A DNA stretch of 64,000 nt from Acidovorax kalamii (GCF_002245625.1 NZ_NOIG01000001.1:186001-250000), one strand, 5' to 3'; positions 9,837 through 18,535 are shown, counted from the stretch's first letter. Numbers and translations: made by a program. The notes: generated by a model from the sequence alone, not told the origin.

Positions 9837-10435
9837 GATGCGATTCCTTCAGTGTTTCGCGGACAGCAGCGGTGCAGCCGACCTGACCCACAGGGACGGG
9901 CTGCGCGGGCTGCCGCCCACAGTTTCCAAACCAATACAACAAGCTCTACAGGAGCTGTGAATGCCTGGACTGACGCATCGAAACGAAGGGAATTGCCGGG
10001 GATGCCAATGATCTGCCGCGCTCTAGCGCAGCATCGTGAGGCAGGGGCGCGTGGATGGGGGCGAGTGGTAGGAGCGCAGTTTTGCTAGCAAAAAAGTAGC
10101 TGAATGCGCTTGCTGGCTGGGCGCTGAAGGCGATTTTGAGCATGCAGCCAAAGGCCGCAGCCTCCGCCACAGGGTCTCTATCCATGCCATCAACAACCAC
10201 ATGCTCGCTTTGATCCGCTGGCAGGCTGCGCCCGGGTAGGGAACATCTGCCAGCTTGGGGGATTCCGTATCAGTGTTTCAATCTGTCAGCCCGCCGCGTG
10301 GCATGCGGGCCACCACAGGCATCTGGCCTGCAATCTGCGCGCACGACACCCGCTGGCATCGACCTGCCTGCACGGGGCAACGGGCTGTGTGGACTAAACT
10401 CCAGACAAATCAACCACTTACATGACAACGCGCAG
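9837..10435. other. 599-bp divergent leader between rne and rluC
   Basis: No convincing gene is present. The left part must contain the rne promoter and its leader; long rne leaders are known in E. coli to mediate RNase E autoregulation, so a structured 5' UTR is plausible here. The right part leads into rluC. It holds one dispersed repeat copy (10081-10137) and an inverted repeat GCCCGC...GCGGGC near 10286-10308. Neither promoter is clear enough to place. Confidence 0.6.
10081..10137 (+). repeat. dispersed repeat, copy H (in rne-rluC leader)
   Basis: TTTGCTAGCAAAAAAGTAGC followed by the right half GCGCTT...GGGCGCTGAAGGCGATTTT. It matches the family in both halves and in spacing. It lies within the divergent rne/rluC leader. 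Confidence 0.7.
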
Positions 10436-11437
10436 GTGAAACACATTATAGGGGCCAAACCGCCCGCCGCTCCTGCGGGCCTTCCCGCAGCCCGCATGGT
10501 GGAGGTCGATGAAGACTCCGCCGGCCAGCGGCTCGATAACTTTTTGATACGCCACCTGAAGGGCGTGCCCAAGACGCATGTCTACCGCATCATCCGCAGC
10601 GGCGAGGTGCGCATCAACAAAGGCCGCGCGAGCGCCGACACCCGGGTGGAGGCGGGCGATCTGGTGCGCCTGCCGCCCGTGCGCATCTCCGACAAGGTGG
10701 CCGAAAAGGCCGAGCGCCCGGCACCCGCGCGTGAATTCCCCATCCTGCTCGAAGACGAGCACCTGATCGCCCTCGACAAACCTGCGGGCGTAGCGGTGCA
10801 CGGCGGCAGCGGCGTGAGCTTTGGCGTGATCGAACAGCTGCGCCAGGCGCGCCCGGGTTCCAAGTTCCTGGAGCTCGTGCACCGGCTGGACCGCGAGACC
10901 TCGGGCATCCTGCTGGTGGCCAAGAAGCGGTCAGCGCTCACTCACCTGCAAGACCAGTTCCGCGAGCGCGAGACGGGCAAGACCTATCTGGCGCTGGTCA
11001 CCGGCACCTGGCCCGCCAACAAGAAGGTCATCGACCTGCCGCTGCACAAGTACCTGCAGGCCGACGGCGAGCGCCGCGTGCGCGTCACCACGGCCGACGA
11101 CCCGGACGGCATGCGCTCCATCACCCTGGTCAAGGTGCGCAGCACGGCGGCGGCCCGGCCGGAGCAGGGCCTGCCGGCAATGTCGCTGCTGGAGGTGACC
11201 ATCAAGACCGGCCGCACCCACCAGATCCGTGTGCATCTGGCCAGCCAGGGGCACGCCATCGTGGGCGACGACAAATACGGCGACTTCGACCTCAACAAGC
11301 GCCTGCAGAAGCAGGGGATGAAGCGCATGTTTCTGCATGCGTGGCGGTTACAGTTCAACCACCCCGCCTCGGGTGAGCGTGTGCAGCTGATTGCCGAACT
11401 GCCCCCCGAGCTGGCCGAATTTGTCCCCCCCGCCTGA
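10436..11437 (+). CDS. rluC: 23S rRNA pseudouridine synthase RluC
   Basis: Isomerises uridines of 23S rRNA (955, 2504 and 2580 in E. coli) to pseudouridine. 333 residues from GTG 10436. An S4 RNA-binding domain is N-terminal (DSAGQRLDNFLIRHLKGVPK), then the RluA-type catalytic domain with VHRLDRETSGILLVAKK, whose aspartate in HRLDR is the catalytic residue, and the later RTHQIRVHLAS motif. I prefer GTG 10436, giving MKHIIGAKPP; the alternative ATG at 10496 would still keep the S4 domain. Its partner gene in E. coli is also rne, divergently placed, and that arrangement is kept here. The HAD phosphatase gene follows after 27 bp. Confidence 0.94.
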   Translation: MKHIIGAKPPAAPAGLPAARMVEVDEDSAGQRLDNFLIRHLKGVPKTHVYRIIRSGEVRINKGRASADTRVEAGDLVRLPPVRISDKVAEKAERPAPAREFPILLEDEHLIALDKPAGVAVHGGSGVSFGVIEQLRQARPGSKFLELVHRLDRETSGILLVAKKRSALTHLQDQFRERETGKTYLALVTGTWPANKKVIDLPLHKYLQADGERRVRVTTADDPDGMRSITLVKVRSTAAARPEQGLPAMSLLEVTIKTGRTHQIRVHLASQGHAIVGDDKYGDFDLNKRLQKQGMKRMFLHAWRLQFNHPASGERVQLIAELPPELAEFVPPA

Positions 11438-11464
11438 CGATCCAGCGCGAAAACCTCTGCTTCC

Positions 11465-12139
11465 ATGTCTGTCAAAAACTTCCGTCCGCGCCGCTTCGAC
11501 CTCATCGCCTTTGACTGGGACGGCACCCTGTTCGACTCCACCGCCATCATCGTGCGCTGCATCCAGGCGGCGGTGCGCGACGTGGGCGGCACCGTGCCCA
11601 CCGACAAGGAGGCGGCCTACGTGATCGGCATGGGCCTGATGCAGGCCCTGGCCCATGCAGCGCCGGATGTACCCCCCGAGAAGTACACCGAGCTGGGCAA
11701 CCGCTACCGCTTTCACTACATCCAGCACCAGGACGACCTGAGTCTGTTCGAGGGTGTGCTGCCTCTGCTGAACGACCTGCGCGAGCGCGGCCACCTGTTG
11801 GCCGTGGCCACGGGCAAAAGCCGGCGCGGGCTGGACGAGGCGCTGCACACGGTTCAACTCAAGGGCGTGTTCGACGGCTCCCGCACCGCCGACCAGACCG
11901 CTGGCAAGCCCCATCCGCTGATGCTGCAGGAGCTGATGGCCGAATTTGACGTGGTGCCCGAGCGCCTCTTGATGATTGGCGACACCACCCACGACCTGCA
12001 GATGGCGGTCAACGCGGGCTGTGCGAGCGTGGGGGTGAGCTATGGCGCCCACGAGCCCGATGCCTTCCACGCGCTGAACCCGCTGTCGGTGGTGCATTCG
12101 GTGCGCGAGCTGCACGACTGGCTGCTGCAGCATGGCTGA
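11465..12139 (+). CDS. HAD-family hydrolase, phosphoglycolate-phosphatase-like
   Basis: Cytoplasmic haloacid-dehalogenase phosphatase of 224 residues. Motif I is FDWDGTLFDS with nucleophile D17 and acid D19; motif II is VATGKS; the conserved lysine is in the AGKPHP segment; motif IV is IGDTTHDLQMA with the metal-binding aspartates. An alpha-helical C1 cap lies between motifs I and II. The family includes phosphoglycolate and beta-phosphoglucomutase-type enzymes. The substrate cannot be told from sequence, so I do not assign gph. It lies between rluC and the Rieske gene on the same strand with short gaps, probably one operon. Confidence 0.88.
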   Translation: MSVKNFRPRRFDLIAFDWDGTLFDSTAIIVRCIQAAVRDVGGTVPTDKEAAYVIGMGLMQALAHAAPDVPPEKYTELGNRYRFHYIQHQDDLSLFEGVLPLLNDLRERGHLLAVATGKSRRGLDEALHTVQLKGVFDGSRTADQTAGKPHPLMLQELMAEFDVVPERLLMIGDTTHDLQMAVNAGCASVGVSYGAHEPDAFHALNPLSVVHSVRELHDWLLQHG

Positions 12140-12160
12140 GAAGGTGTGAACGAATCCGCC

Positions 12161-12538
12161 ATGTCCACGCCCCCCGAACAATCCCTTCCCCTGTGCAACA
12201 GCGCCGACCTGGTCGATGGTGGCCGGGCGGTGGCATTTGATGTGCGTTATGCGGGGCAGACCTGCCGCGCCTTTGCCATCCGCTACCGGGGCGTGCCCCA
12301 TGCCTACCTCAACCGCTGCACCCATGTGGCGATGGAGATGGACTACCAGGAAGGCCATTTTTTTGATGACACCGGCCAATGGCTGCTGTGCTCCACCCAT
12401 GGGGCGGCCTACCTGCCCCACACGGGCCAGTGTGCCGGCGGCCCCTGCCGGGGCGGGCTGGTGAAAATTGCTTTGTCAGAAAGCGATGGTGTGGTGCACT
12501 GGCATACTGCCCACCACCTGCAGCCCGTGGAGTTCTAG
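12161..12538 (+). CDS. Rieske [2Fe-2S] domain protein
   Basis: Small ferredoxin-like protein of about 125 residues. The cluster ligands are in place: C53-x-H55 in NRCTHVAM and C77-x2-H80 in LLCSTHGAAY, with 21 residues between the two boxes. Such single-domain Rieske proteins carry electrons to oxygenases or act as stand-alone redox proteins; no oxygenase lies nearby. The start is ambiguous: ATG 12161 is used here, but GTG 12146 would add five residues. A purine-rich GAGAAGG precedes both, nearer to the GTG. A second Cys pair (CAGGPC) is downstream of the cluster. Confidence 0.88.
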   Translation: MSTPPEQSLPLCNSADLVDGGRAVAFDVRYAGQTCRAFAIRYRGVPHAYLNRCTHVAMEMDYQEGHFFDDTGQWLLCSTHGAAYLPHTGQCAGGPCRGGLVKIALSESDGVVHWHTAHHLQPVEF

Positions 12539-12633
12539 ACAATCCAGATGGAAAGCCTGGACTCACGCCATCTGCCACCCGCCGCCTGTGTGGGGGCGCC
12601 GGCCGCAGTGGTGCAGTGCCCAGGACACAAGAC

Positions 12634-13680
12634 ATGACCGACCCCCAATCGCCCGGACCCTCGGGCTTTGACCCCAAAAGCAACCCCGCGCCCGACCTGT
12701 GGGCGCAAGCAGCTACAAATTCAGGAGCATCTGTGAGCGATCCATCGCGTGAACCTGGCTGGGAACGCGCCACGCTGGAAAAGCTGGCCTTCTCCGCCCT
12801 CCAAGAACAACGCAGCGCCCGCCGCTGGAAGATCTTCTTCCGCCTGGCCTGGCTGGTGTTGATTGCCGCCGTCGCCTTCACGGCCCTGCGCCAGGCATCG
12901 CCCAGCGCCAGCAAAAGCACGCCCCACACGGCCGTAGTGGACATCAAGGGCGAGATCGCCAGTGGCGCCGAGGCCAGCGCCGAATTTGTCGTGGCCGCCA
13001 TGCGCAGCGCGCTCGAAGACGAAGGCTCGCAGGCGCTGGTGCTGCTCATCAACTCGCCCGGTGGCAGCCCGGTGCAGGCGGGCATCATCAACGACGAGAT
13101 CATTCGCCTCAAGGCCAAGCACAACAAGCCGATCTACGCCGTGGTCGAGGAAACCTGCGCCTCGGCGGCCTACTACATTGCCGCAGCCGCCGACGACATC
13201 TATGTGGACAAGGCCAGCATCGTGGGCAGCATTGGCGTGCTGATGGACGGTTTTGGCTTCACTGGCACCATGGAAAAGCTGGGCGTGGAGCGTCGCCTGC
13301 TCACTGCGGGAGAGAACAAGGGTTTCCTTGACCCCTTCAGCCCGCAGACCGAAAAGCAGCGCGCCTACGCGCAGACCATGCTCGACCAGATCCACCAGCA
13401 GTTCATCGCCGTGGTGAAAGCAGGCCGGGGCGACCGACTCAAGACCACGCCCGACACCTTCAGCGGCCTGTTCTGGACCGGCCAACAGGCCGTGGAAATG
13501 GGCCTGGCCGACAAGCTGGGCAACCTGGACTACGTGGCGCGCGAAGTGGTAAAGGCCGAGGAAATCATCGACTACACCCGCCGCGACAACGTGGCCGAGC
13601 GCCTGGTCAAGCGATTTGGTGCTGCGATTGGTGTGGGTGCGGTGAGGTCGCTGTCACTGGCGGGCCCTCAGCTGCGCTGA
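12634..13680 (+). CDS. sppA: S49-family signal-peptide peptidase SppA
   Basis: Membrane-bound serine protease that degrades cleaved signal peptides. 348 residues. A soluble N-terminus is followed by one membrane anchor (about residues 69-85, FRLAWLVLIAAVAFTAL). The catalytic domain shows LLINSPGGSPVQAG, nucleophile S177 in ETCASAAYYIA and lysine K229 in LTAGENKGFLDPF, the Ser/Lys dyad of the short SppA form. ATG 12634 is chosen; the longer open frame lies inside the Rieske gene. Bases 12709-12732, coding residues near 26-33, look like a decayed dispersed-repeat fragment. A strong terminator follows. Confidence 0.92.
   Translation: MTDPQSPGPSGFDPKSNPAPDLWAQAATNSGASVSDPSREPGWERATLEKLAFSALQEQRSARRWKIFFRLAWLVLIAAVAFTALRQASPSASKSTPHTAVVDIKGEIASGAEASAEFVVAAMRSALEDEGSQALVLLINSPGGSPVQAGIINDEIIRLKAKHNKPIYAVVEETCASAAYYIAAAADDIYVDKASIVGSIGVLMDGFGFTGTMEKLGVERRLLTAGENKGFLDPFSPQTEKQRAYAQTMLDQIHQQFIAVVKAGRGDRLKTTPDTFSGLFWTGQQAVEMGLADKLGNLDYVAREVVKAEEIIDYTRRDNVAERLVKRFGAAIGVGAVRSLSLAGPQLR
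12709..12732 (+). repeat. possible decayed dispersed-repeat fragment in sppA
   Basis: AGCAGCTACAAATTCAGGAG followed by CAT resembles only the left arm of the dispersed family. It is in frame within the non-conserved N-terminus of sppA. The match is short, so this copy is doubtful. Confidence 0.3.
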
Positions 13681-13712
13681 CCGCCTCCCACCCGGCCTGG
13701 TGGCCGATGGCA

Positions 13713-13752
13713 GAAAAAATGCCCCGGATGGAGTTTCCATTCGGGGCATTTT
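13713..13752. terminator. bidirectional intrinsic terminator between sppA and the MORN-like gene
   Basis: A 14-bp stem (13719-13732 against 13736-13749, one G-T pair) with a 3-nt loop. Six A precede it and four T follow it, so it can serve both converging genes. Confidence 0.85.
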
Positions 13753-13791
13753 GCGTATGGGTTGCTGGTCTGGGTGGCACGGACGGCGTCT

Positions 13792-14979
13792 TCAGCTGTC
13801 CACCCCACCCGCCTTGCGCTGGCGTGATCCGTCTTCCAGGATGGCGTCGTCTGCAGTCAGCTTGCCGGTGTCATCCCACTGCTTGCGCGCCGTGAGCCGG
13901 GTGCGCCCTCGGCCGTCGGGGTCGGAATACTGCTCTTCCAGCGCCAGGCGGCCGTTGTCGTGGAAGGCCTGCTGGGTGCCCACAGGCCACTGGTCGGCGT
14001 TGAGCTGCTCGCGCCGGGCCAGTTTGCCGTCGTCGCGGTACATCTCGCGCAGCAGGCGGGCGTCCTTGCCGGTGCCGCTCCAGGCGCTGCGCTCGCGCAC
14101 TGCGCCGTTCAGGTACCAGCGCTCCACCTGCACCTCGCGGCCCTCGGCAAAGCTGCGCTGCTCGATGAGCTGGCCCGACGCGCCATAGCGTTTGGCGCTT
14201 AGTAATTGGCCGCGCGTGTCCCGCAGCGTGCGGTCGTCCGGCGCGAAGACACGCTCCTCGCGCAGCACGCTCTTGCCGCCTTCGGTGGTGAAACTCTTGT
14301 GCACCCGCCGGCCGTCCACCACCAGTTGCTGGGCAGAGACGATGCCGTCGGTGGTCCATTCGGTGGCGTTCAGCAGGCGGCCCTGGTCGTAGCGCAGTTG
14401 CGCCGACCGCGTGCCGCTTTCGGTAAACAGTGGGGTGTCGGCGGCGCCATCAAAACCGCAGAGCTTGCGGTCCTCGGGCAGCACGCTGGTGCGCGGGCAC
14501 AGCAGGCGCGCTGGCTGGCCCTTGCTGGTGTACTCCACGTAAAAAAGCTCCTGCCCCTCGCCGTGAAAGGACACGCGCTCCACCCGGCCTGAGGCATCGA
14601 AGCGCCGCACCGCGCCCTGGGTGCGGCCGTTGTCGGCGGTTTCCTCGCGGCGCACCTGGCCGTTGGGCCAGAACTCCGCCATCCGGCCGTGGCTGTTGCC
14701 GCGCTCGTTCACGTTGCGTTCGCGCTGCAGGCGGCCTTCGCGGTCGAACATGCGCTCCAGGCCCATGAACTTGCCGTTCTGCAACTGCTGCTCGCGCTGC
14801 ACGTGGCCGGTGTTCTCGTCACGGCAGCGCACCAGGCCGGACTGGCCTGCGGTCTCGGCACCGTTGGAAATATTGATCGCCTTGCCATTCAATTCACAAC
14901 GAATAATGGCCTCTGCGCTCGTTCCATAAGCGCTGATAGCTATCAAAAATATAGCAAAAGGGTAGGAATGCTTTGCCAT
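13792..14979 (-). CDS. secreted MORN/YwqK-like repeat protein
   Basis: Exported protein of 395 residues made of degenerate repeats of about 20-25 residues of the YwqK/MORN kind: alternating beta pairs such as EFWPNGQVRREETADNG, RYDQGRLLNATEW and AFHDNGRLALEEQYSDPDG. Such proteins are often annotated as 'toxin-antitoxin system YwqK family antitoxin', but no toxin gene adjoins, so I would not claim that function. The signal peptide (core FAIFLIAISAYGTSAEA, about residues 8-24) is encoded by a dispersed repeat copy; see the findings. Its start is 20 bp upstream of the last part of the rsmI-like gene on the same strand. Confidence 0.8.
   Translation of the reverse strand: MAKHSYPFAIFLIAISAYGTSAEAIIRCELNGKAINISNGAETAGQSGLVRCRDENTGHVQREQQLQNGKFMGLERMFDREGRLQRERNVNERGNSHGRMAEFWPNGQVRREETADNGRTQGAVRRFDASGRVERVSFHGEGQELFYVEYTSKGQPARLLCPRTSVLPEDRKLCGFDGAADTPLFTESGTRSAQLRYDQGRLLNATEWTTDGIVSAQQLVVDGRRVHKSFTTEGGKSVLREERVFAPDDRTLRDTRGQLLSAKRYGASGQLIEQRSFAEGREVQVERWYLNGAVRERSAWSGTGKDARLLREMYRDDGKLARREQLNADQWPVGTQQAFHDNGRLALEEQYSDPDGRGRTRLTARKQWDDTGKLTADDAILEDGSRQRKAGGVDS
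14901..14960 (-). repeat. dispersed repeat, copy B, inside the signal-peptide coding region
   Basis: On the minus strand it begins TTTTGCTATATTTTTGATAG, continues GCTATCAGCGCTTATGG and ends GAGCGCAGAGGCCATTATT. It is one of the best copies of the family and is translated in frame as residues 7-26 of the MORN-like protein. Confidence 0.8.
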
Positions 14980-14980
14980 G

Positions 14981-15757
14981 CTAGCGGCCTAGTGCAAACA
15001 CGACCGGGGTGCGGTTGTCGGGCGGTGCGGGTTGCTGGCGCCATTGCCGCACCAGCTGGCTGTGGATGCGTGCCTCGGGCAGTGTCAGCCCGCTGGCCAG
15101 CGCCAGGCGCGTGTGGGGCTGCAGCGTCTGCACCAGGGCTTGCCATAGGGCTGGGTTGCGGTAGGGGGTTTCGATGAACAGCTGGGTCTGGCCCGTGCGC
15201 AGCGCGATGCTCTCCAGCTCCTTGATGCGCTGGGTGCGCTCCTGGCCGTCCTGAGGCAGGTAGCCCACAAACGCGAAGTTTTGCCCGTTCAGCCCACTGG
15301 CCGCCAGGGCCAGCAGCAGCGACACCGGGCCCACCAGGGGGACAACGGGGATGCCCAGGTCGTGCGCGGCGCGGACCACTGACGAGCCCGGGTCGGCCAC
15401 AGCAGGCATGCCCGCTTCACTGACCAGGCCGATGTCGTGCCCGTTCAGTGCTGCCGCGAGCAGCGGGCGGGCGTCGAACGGGGCCGAGCCCTTGTCGCCG
15501 TGGTCGCCCTTCTTGTGGACTTCGCGCGGCAGCTCGGTGATCTGCTGCTGCTGCAGGGAGGCGGCCAGGGGGTGCAGTGCGTCGATGCGCTTGAGGTAGG
15601 CGCGTGTGCTTTTGGCGTTTTCACACACCCAATGGGTCAGGCGTGCGGCCGTCTGCAGCGTGGCTGCGGGCAGGGCGTCCTGCAGCGGGGCCTGGGTGTC
15701 GCAGCCAAAGTCGAGGGGGGCGGGGACCAGGTACAGCGTGCCGGTTTTCGCATTCAT
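14981..15757 (-). CDS. SAM-dependent methyltransferase, RsmI/tetrapyrrole-methylase fold
   Basis: 258-residue member of the family of RsmI, the 2'-O-methyltransferase for C1402 of 16S rRNA. Family motifs are LYLVPAPLDFG at the N-terminus, GLVSEAGMPAVADPGSSVVRAAHDLGIPVVPLVGP (residue ~115-150), NFAFVGYLPQ and FIETPYRN. The AGMPAVADPG loop and FIETPYRN are shared with RsmI. This is a shorter, divergent betaproteobacterial paralogue, so the rRNA target is not certain. The start is ATG 15757, with GGAG 7 nt upstream; the open frame extends further but lacks support. Confidence 0.85.
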   Translation of the reverse strand: MNAKTGTLYLVPAPLDFGCDTQAPLQDALPAATLQTAARLTHWVCENAKSTRAYLKRIDALHPLAASLQQQQITELPREVHKKGDHGDKGSAPFDARPLLAAALNGHDIGLVSEAGMPAVADPGSSVVRAAHDLGIPVVPLVGPVSLLLALAASGLNGQNFAFVGYLPQDGQERTQRIKELESIALRTGQTQLFIETPYRNPALWQALVQTLQPHTRLALASGLTLPEARIHSQLVRQWRQQPAPPDNRTPVVFALGR

Positions 15758-15911
15758 CGTTGGTCTCCATAGCGCTGCGCAGTGTCCGGTGCCGGAGAAA
15801 CTGACGCGGTGCAAGCCCGCGCACCCGTGGAGCTGGCTTGGTCAGGCCACTGGGTGTGTCTCCTTCCCGAAGGGGAGGGGGAGGGCGCGAAGCGACTCAG
15901 GGGGTGCTTCA

Positions 15912-16511
15912 TCACGGCAGCACCAGCCCTGCAGCGCGCAGCATGCGGCAGGTGCGGATCAGCGGCAGGCCAATGAGGGCCGTGGGGTCGTCGCTGTGGA
16001 TGGCGTCGAGCAGCGCAATGCCCAGGCCTTCGCTTTTGGCGCTGCCCGCGCAGTCGTAGGGCTGCTCGGCGCGCAGGTAGCGCTCGATTTCTTCATCGGA
16101 CAGGGCGCGGAACCGCACTTCCACGGAGGCCAGTTCCACCTGTTCAAAACCCGTGGCAGCACACACCACGGCCACGGCGGTCTGGAAGACCACGGTCTGG
16201 CTGCTCATCTGGCGCAATTGCTGCACGGCGCGTTCGTGCTGGCCCGGCTTGCCCAGGGGCTCTCCCGCGAGGTCGGCCACCTGGTCGGAGCCAATCACCA
16301 CGGCCCCGGGGTGCTGCTGCGCCACGGCGCGCGCCTTCGCCAGCGCCAGGCGCAGGGCCAGATCGCGCGGGGTTTCGCTGGGCAGGGGGGTTTCGTTCAC
16401 ATCCGGGGCTGCGACCTCGAAAGGCAGGTTCAGCCGCTCTAGCAATTCACGCCGGTAGCGCGAGGTGGAGCCCAATACCAGAGGGCGTTGCTGGGGGGGG
16501 GATTGATGCAT
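15912..16511 (-). CDS. Maf-like nucleotide pyrophosphatase (YceF type)
   Basis: 199-residue Maf/HAM1-fold enzyme that hydrolyses non-canonical or modified nucleoside triphosphates to monophosphates; the YceF subgroup prefers 7-methyl-GTP. Motifs are LVLGSTSRYRRELLERL at the N-terminus, VIGSDQVADLAGEPLGKP in the middle and YDCAGSAKSEGLG later. It is divergent from yceD with only 25 bp between the start codons. A run of nine C on the coding strand follows the first codons (16493-16501); a slip there would shift the frame at codon 4 or 5. Confidence 0.92.
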   Translation of the reverse strand: MHQSPPQQRPLVLGSTSRYRRELLERLNLPFEVAAPDVNETPLPSETPRDLALRLALAKARAVAQQHPGAVVIGSDQVADLAGEPLGKPGQHERAVQQLRQMSSQTVVFQTAVAVVCAATGFEQVELASVEVRFRALSDEEIERYLRAEQPYDCAGSAKSEGLGIALLDAIHSDDPTALIGLPLIRTCRMLRAAGLVLP

Positions 16512-16536
16512 GCGCCGATTCTCTTACACTGCCGCC

Positions 16537-17085
16537 ATGACCAAGGAATTCTCCCCGCAGCGCCTGGACGTGAAAGCCTTCGCACAGGCGGGCGGTCGGC
16601 TGGCGGGCCACGACTCGCTGCTGAAGTACGAACGCCTGGCCCAGGAGGCCAAGGGCCTGCACCCCGACCTGCTGGTGGACTGGGAGGCCGTGGGCGAAGT
16701 GCGTACCGCGCTGGGTGGCATGGGGCAGGTGTGGTTGCACATCAAGGTGCGCGCAAGTTTCCCTATGGAATGTCAGCGCTGCATGACCCCCGTGGACGTG
16801 CCGCTGGAGGTGGACCGCGAGTTCCGTTTTGTGGCGGACGAAGCCACCGCCGAGGCGCTGGACGACGAGAGCGAGGAAGACCTGCTGGCCCTCAGTCGCG
16901 AATTCGACCTGCACGAACTCATCGAGGATGAGCTGCTGATGGCCTTGCCCGTGGTGCCCAAACACGATGAATGCCCCACGGCTGTGCCGCTGGCCTCGTC
17001 CGACGATGATTTTGAAGAAGCGAACGCCGAAAAGCCCAACCCTTTTGCCGCGCTCGCCGGGCTGCGCAAGGATCCCAAGGGGTGA
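16537..17085 (+). CDS. yceD: YceD family protein (DUF177), 23S rRNA accumulation factor
   Basis: 182 residues matching YceD/DUF177, which in plants and E. coli promotes 23S rRNA accumulation and is almost always encoded just before rpmF, as here. The family CxxC is present as MECQRCMTPV, followed by the acidic segment LLALSREFDLHELIEDELLMALP. The C-terminal PNPFAALAGLRK motif is conserved. ATG 16537 is chosen over an upstream start at 16510, since it leaves a normal divergent promoter region with maf. Likely co-transcribed with rpmF in part, although a separate rpmF promoter is also seen. Confidence 0.92.
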   Translation: MTKEFSPQRLDVKAFAQAGGRLAGHDSLLKYERLAQEAKGLHPDLLVDWEAVGEVRTALGGMGQVWLHIKVRASFPMECQRCMTPVDVPLEVDREFRFVADEATAEALDDESEEDLLALSREFDLHELIEDELLMALPVVPKHDECPTAVPLASSDDDFEEANAEKPNPFAALAGLRKDPKG

Positions 17086-17117
17086 TTGGCTGACCCAAAA
17101 ATCATTTAGGTTATAAT
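17086..17117 (+). promoter_or_regulatory. promoter upstream of rpmF
   Basis: A perfect -10 hexamer TATAAT (17112-17117) in a GC-rich background. The -35 is less clear: TGACCC (17091-17096, 15-bp spacer) or TTGGCT (17086-17091, 20-bp spacer). It lies 79 bp before the rpmF start and just after yceD. Confidence 0.55.
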
Positions 17118-17195
17118 CGTGGGCTTCACGCGAATCCCATCGTGTCTTTTGGGCTGATCGCGTTTTTACCAACCTACTCAAGATCAGGAGCCATC

Positions 17196-17378
17196 ATGGC
17201 CGTTCAGCAAAACAAAAAGTCCCCTTCCAAGCGCGGCATGCACCGCTCGCACAATGCCCTGAACGTGCCAGGCATTGCTGTGGAACCCACCACCGGTGAA
17301 ACCCACCTGCGTCACCACATCAGCCCCAACGGTTTCTACCGTGGCCGCCAGGTGCTGAAGAACAAGTCTGAAGCCTGA
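17196..17378 (+). CDS. rpmF: 50S ribosomal protein L32
   Basis: 60-residue ribosomal protein with the standard L32 N-terminus [19 protein letters not shown] and C-terminal [18 protein letters not shown]. The second half of many L32 proteins carries a zinc ribbon; no Cys is present here, so this is the zinc-free (C-) form, usual in proteobacteria. A good ribosome-binding site (CAGGAG) lies 6 nt before ATG 17196. It is followed by a terminator-like hairpin and then by plsX, the conserved rpmF-plsX-fab order. Confidence 0.97.
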   Translation: MAVQQNKKSPSKRGMHRSHNALNVPGIAVEPTTGETHLRHHISPNGFYRGRQVLKNKSEA

Positions 17379-17392
17379 TTTCAGCACCCATC

Positions 17393-17432
17393 AAGGCCCG
17401 CAACTACGTCGCGTAGTGCGGGCCTTTGTTTT
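17393..17432 (+). terminator. intrinsic terminator or attenuator between rpmF and plsX
   Basis: A stem AAGGCCCGCA-CTACG (17393-17408) pairs with 17412-17426, with one bulged A and a 3-nt loop, followed by TTTGTTTT. It would reduce transcription from rpmF into the fatty-acid genes; complete termination is not needed if plsX has its own promoter. Confidence 0.72.
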
Positions 17433-17482
17433 GACCGTCGTATTTTTCTTCCGGCCCCATCTGCTGGCCGGACAAGTCGCCC

Positions 17483-18535
17483 ATGATCACACTGGCTGTT
17501 GACTGCATGGGGGGCGACCATGGCCCCCGCGTCACGCTCGCGGCGTGCCGCCAGTTTCTCGAACACCATCCCGACGCCCGTTTGCTGCTTGTAGGTCTGC
17601 CGGCCAGCCTGCAAGCGTTTGCGCACGACCGTGCCGCCATCGTCCCCGCTTCCGAGGTGGTGGCCATGGATGACCCGGTGGAGGTGGCCTTGCGCAAGAA
17701 GAAGGACTCTTCGATGCGTGTAGCCATCCAGCAGGTCAAGGACGGCGCGGCATCGGCGGCGGTTTCGGCGGGCAACACCGGCGCGCTGATGGCCATCGCC
17801 CGCTATCTCCTCAAGACGCTGGACGGCATTGACCGCCCGGCCATCGCCACCCAGTTGCCCAACGCCACGGGCGGTGCCACCACGGTGCTGGACTTGGGGG
17901 CCAATGTGGACTGCTCGGCTGAGCATCTGCTGCAGTTTGCCGTGATGGGGTCGGCGCTGGTGTCGGCCCTTCAGGAGGGTGGGGAGCCCACCGTGGGCTT
18001 GCTGAACATTGGTGAAGAGGTCATCAAAGGCAGCGAAGTTATTAAAAAAGCAGGTGAACTGCTGCGATCTGCGGCCAGTTCCGGTGATTTGAATTTCTTT
18101 GGCAATGTCGAAGGCAATGACATTTTCAAGGGCACCGTGGACATCGTGGTGTGTGACGGTTTTGTTGGCAATGTCGCGCTCAAGGCCAGCGAGGGTGTCG
18201 CCTCGATGATCATTGGAGCGCTCAAGACCGAGTTCTCCCGCCATATCTTCACGAAAATGGCGGCAATCATCGCCTATCCGATCCTAAAAGCGCTCATGAG
18301 GCGCATGGACTACCGTCGATACAACGGCGCGGCGCTGCTGGGCCTGCGCGGACTGGTGTTCAAGAGTCACGGATCGGCCGACGCGATGGCCTTCGAGCAG
18401 GCTTTGAACCGGGCGTATGATGCAGCCCGCAACAACCTGCTCGACCGTGTCCGGACCCGGATTGCGCATGCGGCGCCGCTTCTGGTGCCTGCAGATGCCC
18501 AGCCCCAGCCTGGCGTTGCGGCGACCGCACAATAA
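17483..18535 (+). CDS. plsX: phosphate acyltransferase PlsX
   Basis: Converts acyl-ACP and phosphate to acyl-phosphate, the acyl donor for PlsY in phospholipid synthesis. Peripheral membrane enzyme of 350 residues. Family motifs: [12 protein letters not shown] at the N-terminus, [13 protein letters not shown] (residues ~94-106), [10 protein letters not shown] and [14 protein letters not shown], then [13 protein letters not shown]. Start is ATG 17483. Its stop TAA shares one base with the ATG of fabH (TAATG), so the two are translationally coupled. Confidence 0.97.
   Translation: MITLAVDCMGGDHGPRVTLAACRQFLEHHPDARLLLVGLPASLQAFAHDRAAIVPASEVVAMDDPVEVALRKKKDSSMRVAIQQVKDGAASAAVSAGNTGALMAIARYLLKTLDGIDRPAIATQLPNATGGATTVLDLGANVDCSAEHLLQFAVMGSALVSALQEGGEPTVGLLNIGEEVIKGSEVIKKAGELLRSAASSGDLNFFGNVEGNDIFKGTVDIVVCDGFVGNVALKASEGVASMIIGALKTEFSRHIFTKMAAIIAYPILKALMRRMDYRRYNGAALLGLRGLVFKSHGSADAMAFEQALNRAYDAARNNLLDRVRTRIAHAAPLLVPADAQPQPGVAATAQ

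Noticed and set aside
13792-14979. Antitoxin of a toxin-antitoxin pair (the usual automatic label of YwqK-like proteins)
   Set aside because: A signal peptide is present and no toxin gene is adjacent; the repeats alone do not support it.
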